DNA from: Deltaproteobacteria bacterium
Lineage (GTDB): Bacteria; Bdellovibrionota; UBA1018; UBA923
Length of the DNA stretch: 5,177 nucleotides
Assembly: GCA_016194725.1 (NCBI GenBank)
Contig: JACQAW010000420.1
Coordinates: forward strand, 1-5,177
Direction: 5' to 3'
Numbering within the stretch: position 1 is the stretch's first letter; each line of letters starts with the position of its first letter. The translations under genes were made by a program, and so were the position numbers. Below, piece by piece: positions 1-5,177 of the stretch. The notes under the pieces are model-generated. The model did not search any database, had not been told where the DNA came from, and saw nothing but the letters and a program-made list of their open reading frames with translations.

Positions 1-852
1 AAGGAGCTGGTGGCCAACGCCATTCATTATCACAGCGCGCGCGCCCACGGGCCGATGGTGAAGATCAACTGCGCGGCGCTGCCCGAGAATTTGATCGAGA
101 GCGAGCTTTTTGGTCACGAAAAAGGCTCGTTTACGGGGGCTTTTGACACAAAACCCGGGCGCTTCGAGCTGGCCAACGGCGGAACGCTCTTTATGGACGA
201 GGTTGGCGAGCTGAGCCAGCTTGCCCAGAGCAAGCTGCTGCGCGCGATTCAGGAGCGCGAGATCGAGCGGGTGGGCGGCAAAAAGCCCATTCGCGTGAAC
301 GTGCGCATCATTGCGGCCACCAACCGCGACCTGGGCGAAATGGTCACGCGCGGCCGCTTCCGACATGACTTGTATTACCGGCTCAATGTTTTTCCGATCT
401 ATCTGCCCTCACTGCGCGAGCGGCGCAGCGATATTCCGCTGCTTACCGATTTCTTCCTGGAAAAGTTCGCCAAGCGCGACCACAAACCCATCAAGCGCAT
501 TGCCACTTCGGCCATCGACATGCTGATGTCGTACCACTGGCCCGGCAACGTGCGTGAACTCGAAAACTGCATCGAGCGAGCGGTACTGCTGGCAAAGGCT
601 GGCGCCGTGCAGGCGCACCACCTGCCCCCCACGCTGCAGACGGCCGAGGCCTCGTCGACTGGCTTTAAAGGCACGTTAAAAGATGCAGTCACCGCCTATG
701 AAAAGGACCTGGTCAGCGATGCGCTCAAGTCGGCGCGTGGAAATCTGACCAAGGCAGCCAGGCTTTTAGGCAGCACGCCCAGAATAGTGGCTTACAAGGT
801 CGAGCAGTTTCAGCTCGATCCTGAAACTTATGCGACAAAAATGTCGCGATGA
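1..852 (+). CDS. Sigma-54-dependent transcriptional activator (AAA+ and Fis-type HTH), 5'-truncated by window edge
   Basis: This is the C-terminal 283 residues of a bacterial enhancer-binding protein, which uses ATP hydrolysis to remodel sigma-54 RNA polymerase at promoters. The reading frame is open from the first base, so the gene starts upstream. The opening residues KELVANAIH match the end of the Walker A motif (GxxGTGKE), so codon 1 is probably the Walker A lysine. Counting from codon 1: the sigma-54 contact loop GSFTGA (usually GAFTGA) is at 42-47, Walker B GGTLFMDE at 60-67, sensor I ATNRDL at 106-111, the arginine-finger segment FRHDLYYRL at 120-128, and sensor II WPGNVRELEN at 179-188. 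A Fis-like helix-turn-helix follows at about 246-269 (GNLTKAARLLG, TPRIVAYKV). The layout resembles NifA/FhlA-type regulators, but the N-terminal sensory domain is outside the window, so the signal and targets cannot be told. The TGA stop is at 850-852. It converges on ppc with a 28-bp gap. Family call is secure; the specific regulator is not. Confidence 0.95.
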   Translation, partial: KELVANAIHYHSARAHGPMVKINCAALPENLIESELFGHEKGSFTGAFDTKPGRFELANGGTLFMDEVGELSQLAQSKLLRAIQEREIERVGGKKPIRVNVRIIAATNRDLGEMVTRGRFRHDLYYRLNVFPIYLPSLRERRSDIPLLTDFFLEKFAKRDHKPIKRIATSAIDMLMSYHWPGNVRELENCIERAVLLAKAGAVQAHHLPPTLQTAEASSTGFKGTLKDAVTAYEKDLVSDALKSARGNLTKAARLLGSTPRIVAYKVEQFQLDPETYATKMSR

Positions 853-876
853 AGGCCTGATCCGACATTTTTGTCG
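833..876. repeat. Nested palindrome pair at the convergent gene junction, possible bidirectional terminator or operator
   Basis: Two short palindromes lie across the end of the activator gene and the gap before ppc. The first, at 832-847, has a 6-bp stem (GCGACA/TGTCGC) with loop AAAA and lies within the last codons of the activator. The second, at 860-879, has an 8-bp stem (ATCCGACA/TGTCGGAT) with loop TTTT and starts just past the ppc stop codon. Their 14-bp cores (833-846 and 863-876) are exact reverse complements of each other, with centres 30 bp apart. An RNA from either strand could therefore form either two small hairpins or one 14-bp stem with a 16-nt loop. The position between convergent genes suits a bidirectional terminator, but neither strand has a clean run of U after the stem. 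Paired protein-binding sites are an alternative. The repeats are seen directly; the function is inferred. Confidence 0.6.
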
Positions 877-880
877 GATG

Positions 881-3247
881 TTACCCCGTGGTCATCATGC
901 CGCTGGCGATTCCGGTGACCGTCTCGCGCGTCAGCGCGGCGTTGCGCTCTTCAAGCGTGATGATTTGCATTAGATTTAGCGGATGAATCATAGGCGCACG
1001 CAGGCGAATGCTGGTTCCCAGCCATGGCCGGAACCACAGAAGATCGCGGCTGCCCGAAAGCGCACGGACAAAACGAACGGCCTCGCGGTATTCTTTTTCA
1101 AAGTCATGCCGGGTTTGGGCGATAAGCCCGGCGTCAAGCCCACTGCGCTCTAGGTACATTCCCCACACCGGCAGCTCCACCTTCGCCAGGGTAAAGCCCA
1201 GCACTTTGACGAACGAGCGAAACAGCGGATCGGTTTTGAACGCGCGGCCAAGCGCGGCCCGTTGCGCGGGCTTGAGCTGCCGCCAGGCTGTTCCCACGCC
1301 CCACCAGGTGGGAAACAAAACACGCGTCTGGGTCCAGCAAAGCACCCACGGAATCGCGCGCAAGGCACGCACGTCGGTGACCGCCCCGCGCTTTGAAGGG
1401 CGTGAGCCGATTTTAAGGGCACTCAGGTAGCGATAAGCCGTGGCCTTTTGCACGACCTCAAGAAAGTGAGGCGCGCTGATTTTCGCCTCATAGTGGCCAC
1501 GCACCTGCGCGGCAAAGTACTCGACCGCTGCCGGGCTGCGCACCGTGGGCGAACCGCCCTGTGCATAAAGTTCGGTGATGCGCTCAAGCTGGCGTCGCGC
1601 GATTTCGGGGCTGGCAAACGAACGTTCGACCATCTCGCCTTGAACCGTTGCCTTATATACTCGCAAAGCGCTCTTGGGCCACCACGCGGTTTGCTCCTGC
1701 ACCGAGCCGCCGCCACGATCGACGCTGCCACCCGAGCCATGAAAGAAAAGCGGCTGCACGCGTTTGGCCCGGCAAAGGTGGTCGAGCTTGTGCACGGCCT
1801 CGGCAATGGCCAGCCTGCTTGCCAGCACGCCAATCTCTTTTGCCGAATCAGAGTAGCCCAGCATGATTTCAAAATAGCCCGACCAGTGCGCGCGCACCGC
1901 ACGCCGCACCCGCGCGCTTTTAAGAATGCCCGCCACGATTTGCGGGGCATGTTCCAGCGCCGCCTGCTGCTCGAAAAGCGGAATAACCGGAATCTTCAGC
2001 CCATGCAGCGCCTTATCGACCAGCCGACACGCGGCCCGTATGTGTTCCACCGAGCCCGCCATGCTGACAATAAAACCGCGGGCATACCAGCCCGGTGAGC
2101 CGCCGCGCGCAATTGCGCCCAGCCGCTGCAGCATGCGTTTGATGGCGGCGGGTTTGCCTGCGGCTGTTTGCATGATGACGTCAGAGGATTCCCGCAGCTC
2201 CAGCGGCACAACCATTCCCGGAAACATGTGCAAGAGGCGCATCAGCTGTGAAAGCGCAGGGTGAAGGGCGCCGATGGCCTGTTCGTATTCCTTTACCAGG
2301 CGACGCACCTCGTGACGGACCTTTACGACCCGGGCACCGTCGCCCGGGCGAATGCCGGTCAACGCCGCAAGCCCGCGCTGAATGCGTGAGCAACGCCGCA
2401 CCAGCGCATGCTCTTTCACGAGCGAAGCCGCGGCCGCCACTTCATACACGCGATCCTGCGCGAAATGCACGATCTGCTCGCGCGCCTTCTGCATGCTGGC
2501 GAGCATGGCATTTTCGTCCACGCCCGGATGGCCATCTTTGTCGCCGCCAACCCAGGTACGAACGTAAAACGGCGCTATCTCGCGCGAGGCGTTCAGCAAC
2601 GTGCTCAAGGTTTCAGGCCGCAGCAGTATCGAGTAGAGATGCTCGGCCTCATCTGAAACGCTGGGCTTCATTCTTCGTGCCACCGAAAGCCGCCAGACGA
2701 TTTCAAGCAGGTGCCGCAGCCTTTCACGCTCGCCGTCGAACCCCGCCGCAAGCGCTGCCTGAAGCGATTCCTGAATGGCATGGAAGACCAGGATATTGTC
2801 GGGTGAACGCGCCTCGCTGGGATGAGCTGTCAGCACGTAGATAATCGCATCGGGACGAGATTTGAATTTCTCAGGGGGCTTTTGCGCCAGCCTATAGGTG
2901 CGATAGGCGTTCTCGCACGCATTCATGACCTCGAGCATCAGGCCAAACGAATGGGCGATCTCGAGGCGCTGCTTTGGATTCAGCGCGCGCAACCCGTCGT
3001 AGGCGCGGTGCAACTTGTCGTGGGCCACACGCGCAGAACGGCCACGGGTTTTGGCCATTTCGCGACGTAAGAACTCGATGCGGCGATAAGCCGGTACCCC
3101 CAGTTCGTCCCGAATCACGTCACCGAGCAAGGCAACCGCCTGCTTTACCAATGCGCGCAGCTGTGTGGGCAAATCGTTTTGTACAGGCACCCGGTCAAGT
3201 TGCGTCACGAGCTCGGGATCGTCAAGGCTCCAGACATTTGAAACCAT
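881..3247 (-). CDS. ppc: Divergent phosphoenolpyruvate carboxylase (bacterial-type PEPC family)
   Basis: PEP carboxylase adds bicarbonate to phosphoenolpyruvate to give oxaloacetate and phosphate, a cytoplasmic anaplerotic step feeding the TCA cycle. The 788-residue product shows the family motifs in order: TAHPSEA at 140-146 (usual TAHPTE; His142 matches catalytic His138 of E. coli), WVGGDKDGHP at 232-241, LELRES at 349-354 (Arg352 matches Arg396), LGYSDSAKEIG at 463-473, the mobile loop FHGSGGSVDRGGG at 502-514, VQGEM at 535-539, IGSRPSKR at 613-620 (Arg616 matches Arg699), LRAIPW at 629-634 (Arg630 matches Arg713), and a C-terminus ending MMTTG. E. coli PEPC has 883 residues; here the N-terminus is full length and the missing residues are mainly between His142 and Ser505, with a smaller loss near the C-terminus. 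Oddities: the first arginine of the mobile loop is Ser505 (the second, Arg511, is kept), and the usual C-terminal Asn is Thr786. The ATG start is supported by GGGAG 8 nt upstream. Family is clear; full carboxylase activity is less certain. Confidence 0.93.
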   Translation of the reverse strand: MVSNVWSLDDPELVTQLDRVPVQNDLPTQLRALVKQAVALLGDVIRDELGVPAYRRIEFLRREMAKTRGRSARVAHDKLHRAYDGLRALNPKQRLEIAHSFGLMLEVMNACENAYRTYRLAQKPPEKFKSRPDAIIYVLTAHPSEARSPDNILVFHAIQESLQAALAAGFDGERERLRHLLEIVWRLSVARRMKPSVSDEAEHLYSILLRPETLSTLLNASREIAPFYVRTWVGGDKDGHPGVDENAMLASMQKAREQIVHFAQDRVYEVAAAASLVKEHALVRRCSRIQRGLAALTGIRPGDGARVVKVRHEVRRLVKEYEQAIGALHPALSQLMRLLHMFPGMVVPLELRESSDVIMQTAAGKPAAIKRMLQRLGAIARGGSPGWYARGFIVSMAGSVEHIRAACRLVDKALHGLKIPVIPLFEQQAALEHAPQIVAGILKSARVRRAVRAHWSGYFEIMLGYSDSAKEIGVLASRLAIAEAVHKLDHLCRAKRVQPLFFHGSGGSVDRGGGSVQEQTAWWPKSALRVYKATVQGEMVERSFASPEIARRQLERITELYAQGGSPTVRSPAAVEYFAAQVRGHYEAKISAPHFLEVVQKATAYRYLSALKIGSRPSKRGAVTDVRALRAIPWVLCWTQTRVLFPTWWGVGTAWRQLKPAQRAALGRAFKTDPLFRSFVKVLGFTLAKVELPVWGMYLERSGLDAGLIAQTRHDFEKEYREAVRFVRALSGSRDLLWFRPWLGTSIRLRAPMIHPLNLMQIITLEERNAALTRETVTGIASGMMTTG

Positions 3248-3255
3248 GAGCGGCG

Positions 3256-3260
3256 CTCCC
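3256..3260 (-). promoter_or_regulatory. Shine-Dalgarno site of ppc
   Basis: On the minus strand this reads GGGAG, separated by 8 nt from the ATG at 3247-3245. It fixes the ppc start codon; I see no better-placed site for the later in-frame starts. The site lies just beside the inverted repeat at 3263-3290, so that hairpin would sit immediately upstream of the ribosome binding site in the ppc leader. Confidence 0.65.
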
Positions 3261-3262
3261 GA

Positions 3263-3290
3263 GAGTGTTTAAGCTAAAGCTTGAACACTC
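3263..3290. repeat. 12-bp-stem inverted repeat between divergent ppc and membrane-protein genes
   Basis: Positions 3263-3274 (GAGTGTTTAAGC) pair with 3279-3290 (GCTTGAACACTC) around the loop TAAA. The stem is 12 bp with eleven Watson-Crick pairs and one T-G mismatch that is a wobble pair in the plus-strand RNA. A further CCC/GGG pairing (3258-3260 with 3292-3294) could extend it past a small bulge. It lies about 16 bp before the ppc start codon and about 70 bp before the preferred start of the gene at 3361. It could be an operator shared by both divergent genes, or a leader hairpin affecting ppc expression. A terminator is less likely, since no U-run follows on either strand. The structure is seen directly; the role is inferred. 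Confidence 0.6.
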
Positions 3291-3347
3291 CGGGCTGAAT
3301 CGTCGCGGTCACGCGCACTTTCTGGTGCGAATGGACCTGCTCCATAT

Positions 3348-3353
3348 TACAAT
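3348..3353 (+). promoter_or_regulatory. Possible -10 element (TACAAT) for the gene at 3361
   Basis: TACAAT sits in the only clearly AT-rich patch of the divergent intergenic region (about 3344-3360). It matches the sigma-70 TATAAT box at five of six positions. A convincing -35 box at 16-18 bp upstream is not present. If used, transcription would start near 3360-3361, giving a leaderless message for the ATG at 3361 or a short leader for the ATG at 3385. I found no GG-N10-GC sigma-54 element here in the stretch I checked. Confidence 0.25.
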
Positions 3354-3360
3354 AATTTCA

Positions 3361-4842
3361 ATGATCCGGCAGCTTTGGTACGGCATGTCCAAATTTCAAC
3401 GGACGTTGGCAGCAACGACCCTGCTACTTTTCGTGGGCATCGTGCGTTGGGCCTGGGTTGCGCGCATTACCTACGACGAAGGCTATATGCTCGACGTCAT
3501 CGCGCATTTTCCGAGCGAGCACGTCATGCAGGTCGTTTACAACGGCCGCTGGGGCAAGCGCTGGATGGTCACCACCGGTCCGACGATATCGTTGCCACTG
3601 GGACTGCTGGCCTATGTTATCGGCGTCAACGTCGTGGTGGCACGACTTTATGTTTACGGGCTGGTGTCGGCACTTTTCTACACAGCGGGAAAACTAATTG
3701 GCCTGAACACACGGGCTGCGCTGTCAGCGGCGGCGATTTTCCTGCTCTGGACATTGTGCCTGGTTTGGCGCCCGGACATCAACGGCTCGAGCATCAATCT
3801 CATTGCCAATGTTTTCGGCGAAGGCACGGCATTCATTTTCGCGCTGCTGGCCAATGTGCTGGCTGCGCAAACCAGCTTGAAATTACGGAGCTGGGCCTGG
3901 GTTTGCGCCGCGCTGGCCGTTGGCGCTAAAACTCTTGCCGTCCTGGCGGTACTTTGCCCGCTTGGGTATCTTGTTTCGCGCGCTTATCAAAAACGCTCCC
4001 TGCGCGTGGGTGGGCTGTTGGGAATGCTTGCCGCAGCCGGTATCGCGCTGGGCTGGCAGGCCTGGCAGCTTTATGTGCTGGGCTGGGACGTTTACCTGGA
4101 TGACTGGCACGGTTTTTTTTACTGGCTCCATCATGGCGGCGGCTTTCAAACAGGACAGAGCGGCGTCATCGCAATTACCCTTTTGCAAAAGCTGGCGCAG
4201 ATGGAAGTGTCGCACGTCAGCCTGAGCGTCGTGATTTTTCTGACTGCAATGGCAGCGGGATTCCTGGTCTGGCTGAAAAAATCAAAGATAGCACCGCTCG
4301 ACGAGCTGCTTTCAAAAAACGTCTATGGGCTGGTGGCTGCCAGCACGGGCGTTTTCTATTTCTGGTTCGTGTTTCTGGCGGGTCGGGGCTGGATGCGGCA
4401 TCTGTGGATTGGTTACGCGTTGCTGGGCTGGCTTTTCGCGGTCGCGACCGCACAGCTGCTCGAGAAGCACCGAAGACTTTGGCCGGCACCCGCAGCAATG
4501 CTGGCGGCCATGCTTCTCATCTCGATCTTCCATGGCACGTTGCCGGCACTGGGCCCCCTGGGCCCCACCGAACGCTGGAAAACCCAGCGCGAGCTGGCCG
4601 CCACGCTTTCGAAACAGTATCCGCTGGCCCGACTCATGGTTTCAGATTGGCGGGCCGTGCCCCATATCGCTTTTTTCATGGAGCGCCCGCAGTTTGACAT
4701 GTACGAGGTTCAACCTGTAACCGGCGATATTTTCCTGTGCGACAGCGAATCGGGGTGCGACCCCGAGATTTCGAAATACTGCGAACCCCAGTGGACCGAG
4801 GCTCGCGTGGCTTATTGCCTTTATCAAAAAGGCCGGCCCTGA
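3361..4842 (+). CDS. Polytopic membrane protein, GT-C/ArnT-like glycosyltransferase candidate
   Basis: The 493-residue product has roughly ten to eleven hydrophobic segments (about 18-34, 77-113 as two, 119-137, 147-170, 177-206, 215-240, 287-304, 321-340, 344-364, 375-392). A hydrophilic tail of about 100 residues follows, probably outside the cytoplasm. Directly after the first membrane segment comes ITYDEGYML (Asp39-Glu40), placed like the acidic pair in the first external loop of GT-C enzymes that use polyprenyl-phosphate sugars (PMT, ArnT). The stretch at 73-95, with GPTISLPLGLLAYVIG, also resembles that group. Four cysteines in the tail (460, 466, 474, 486) could form two disulfides. 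The substrate cannot be told and catalytic activity is an inference. The start is uncertain: the frame is open back to a GTG at 3265, with ATGs at 3331, 3361 and 3385. None has a good Shine-Dalgarno site; 3361 is preferred because it gives a short basic N-terminus before the first helix and follows a possible -10 box. The gene at 4843 begins directly at its stop codon, implying an operon. Confidence 0.8.
   Translation: MIRQLWYGMSKFQRTLAATTLLLFVGIVRWAWVARITYDEGYMLDVIAHFPSEHVMQVVYNGRWGKRWMVTTGPTISLPLGLLAYVIGVNVVVARLYVYGLVSALFYTAGKLIGLNTRAALSAAAIFLLWTLCLVWRPDINGSSINLIANVFGEGTAFIFALLANVLAAQTSLKLRSWAWVCAALAVGAKTLAVLAVLCPLGYLVSRAYQKRSLRVGGLLGMLAAAGIALGWQAWQLYVLGWDVYLDDWHGFFYWLHHGGGFQTGQSGVIAITLLQKLAQMEVSHVSLSVVIFLTAMAAGFLVWLKKSKIAPLDELLSKNVYGLVAASTGVFYFWFVFLAGRGWMRHLWIGYALLGWLFAVATAQLLEKHRRLWPAPAAMLAAMLLISIFHGTLPALGPLGPTERWKTQRELAATLSKQYPLARLMVSDWRAVPHIAFFMERPQFDMYEVQPVTGDIFLCDSESGCDPEISKYCEPQWTEARVAYCLYQKGRP
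4113..4120 (+). repeat. Run of eight T within the membrane-protein gene
   Basis: An uninterrupted T8 tract encodes the Gly-Phe-Phe-Tyr stretch around residue 252. The frame is intact through it. Such runs are slippage-prone during replication and transcription, so this is also where a sequencing indel would be most likely; the continued open frame and sensible protein on both sides argue against an error. Confidence 0.5.
4549..4566 (+). repeat. Perfect tandem 9-bp duplication (CTGGGCCCC twice)
   Basis: Two exact adjacent copies of CTGGGCCCC encode Leu-Gly-Pro twice, at the point where the last membrane segment gives way to the C-terminal tail of the membrane protein. The duplication keeps frame and may be a recent slippage event that lengthened the linker by three residues. 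Confidence 0.6.
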
Positions 4843-4857
4843 ATGCGCAGGCCTTTT
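4827..4857 (+). repeat. Inverted repeat spanning the stop/start junction of the two downstream genes
   Basis: AAAAGGCC (4827-4834) pairs with GGCCTTTT (4850-4857) around a 15-nt loop that contains the TGA stop of the upstream gene and the ATG start of the next. In the mRNA this would place the start codon in a hairpin loop and pair the weak AAGG ribosome-binding sequence (4829-4832). The downstream arm ending in four U gives it some likeness to a weak terminator. A ribosome finishing the upstream gene would melt it, which fits translational coupling. The GGCCGGCC palindrome (4831-4838) overlaps the left arm. The pairing is seen; the regulatory role is inferred. Confidence 0.4.
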
Positions 4858-5177
4858 GCCACCGCCGTGCTGCCACTGATTCTGGCTGCAGCTTTCATTT
4901 CGCACATGGCGCTGACTACCACGTTCTGGGCCGAAACCCGGCGAGCGCTTTCGAGCGATGAGCTTTCCTATTCTCAAAGGCGATCCCAGTATGCTTTTCA
5001 CGGCATGCCGCTCGAAGACCTTCGCCTGCGTTTGAACGACATTCTGGCCAACGACACTCCAGTAGCAATTTCAGCACAGCTGGCAAAAGACGACTTCTTC
5101 GTACAGCGCCTGACCGAGTCGATTTATCCACGAATAGTCGATGGCAATGCGCGCAACGTGCTTGAGCTCGGCGCGAT
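4843..5177 (+). CDS. Hypothetical membrane-anchored or exported protein, 3'-truncated by window edge
   Basis: The frame opens with ATG immediately after the TGA of the upstream gene, with no intervening base, and stays open for 111 codons to the window end, so the true length is unknown. The first residues, MRRPF, are basic, and a hydrophobic segment follows at about 6-28 (TAVLPLILAAAFISHMAL). This is a signal-anchor or the first membrane helix; no clear signal-peptidase site is visible. The rest is hydrophilic and has the segment TPVAISAQLAKDDFFVQRLTE (72-92) followed by YPR (95-97), of a kind that I loosely associate with external domains of proteins encoded beside envelope glycosyltransferases, although I cannot name a family. 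A weak AAGG at 4829-4832 lies 10 nt before the start, so translation is probably coupled to the upstream membrane protein. Its function is unknown; tight pairing suggests a shared envelope role. Confidence 0.75.
   Translation, partial: MRRPFATAVLPLILAAAFISHMALTTTFWAETRRALSSDELSYSQRRSQYAFHGMPLEDLRLRLNDILANDTPVAISAQLAKDDFFVQRLTESIYPRIVDGNARNVLELGA

Noticed and set aside
842..867. NifA-type upstream activator site (TGT-N10-ACA) formed by the TGT and ACA triplets at the convergent junction
   Set aside because: The spacing between these triplets is 20 nt, not 10, and the position is at gene ends rather than upstream of a promoter.
1448..2098. A 216-codon open frame on the plus strand, antisense to ppc, and other antisense frames at 1008-1430 and 2248-2844
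   Set aside because: They lie wholly inside the conserved PEPC motifs on the other strand. Their products are rich in Arg, Ala, Pro and His with no recognisable domain, as expected from shadow frames of a GC-rich gene.
3324..3340. GG...GC spacing resembling a sigma-54 -24/-12 promoter, which would link the activator to the membrane-protein operon
   Set aside because: The gap between GG (3324-3325) and GC (3339-3340) is 13 nt rather than the required 10, and the surrounding bases do not match the consensus.
3265..3360. N-terminal extension of the membrane protein to the GTG at 3265
   Set aside because: It would add 32 mostly polar residues before the first helix, starts inside the inverted repeat at 3263-3290, and overlaps the likely promoter patch. 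It cannot be excluded, since no start has a good ribosome binding site.
4642..5131. Minus-strand frames at 4642-5001 and 4916-5131
   Set aside because: They overlap the end of the membrane-protein gene and the start of the next, whose plus-strand products have clear membrane segments. The minus-strand products show no domain or plausible start site.

Overview
The window carries four protein genes on a GC-rich (roughly 60%), densely packed stretch. The gene types (a sigma-54 enhancer-binding regulator, a bacterial-type PEP carboxylase and a polytopic membrane protein resembling GT-C glycosyltransferases) suggest a Gram-negative, proteobacteria-like bacterium, possibly from a deltaproteobacterial-type lineage (Myxococcota, Bdellovibrionota or relatives). 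The taxonomic guess is weak because the window has no rRNA or other marker gene. I see no mobile element, CRISPR array, tRNA or phage gene.

Layout. Positions 1-852 (+) hold the 3' part of a sigma-54-dependent activator. It is cut at the left edge, inside the Walker A motif, and keeps most of the AAA+ domain and the Fis-type DNA-binding helix-turn-helix. A 28-bp gap separates it from a convergent gene at 881-3247 (-), a divergent phosphoenolpyruvate carboxylase (ppc family). Across this junction lie two short palindromes that are also inverted copies of each other. On the other side of ppc, a divergent intergenic region of about 113 bp (3248-3360) holds the ppc ribosome binding site, a 12-bp-stem inverted repeat and an AT-rich patch with a possible promoter. 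Positions 3361-4842 (+) encode a membrane protein of about 493 residues with a GT-C-like Asp-Glu pair in its first external loop and a cysteine-containing C-terminal tail. A fourth gene starts directly after its stop codon at 4843 (+) and runs off the right edge; it has an N-terminal membrane anchor or signal segment.

How they work together. The last two genes form a tight co-directional pair and probably act together at the cell envelope, perhaps in transferring sugars or another group from a lipid carrier. The regulator and ppc are not in an operon with them or with each other, and nothing in the sequence shows that the regulator controls ppc. The most notable points are altered residues in the PEP carboxylase (the first arginine of the mobile catalytic loop is serine, and the C-terminal asparagine of the aspartate-binding site is threonine), the nested palindromes at the convergent junction, and a hairpin spanning the start codon of the last gene. 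The window is otherwise fairly ordinary; I found no clear new multi-gene system.
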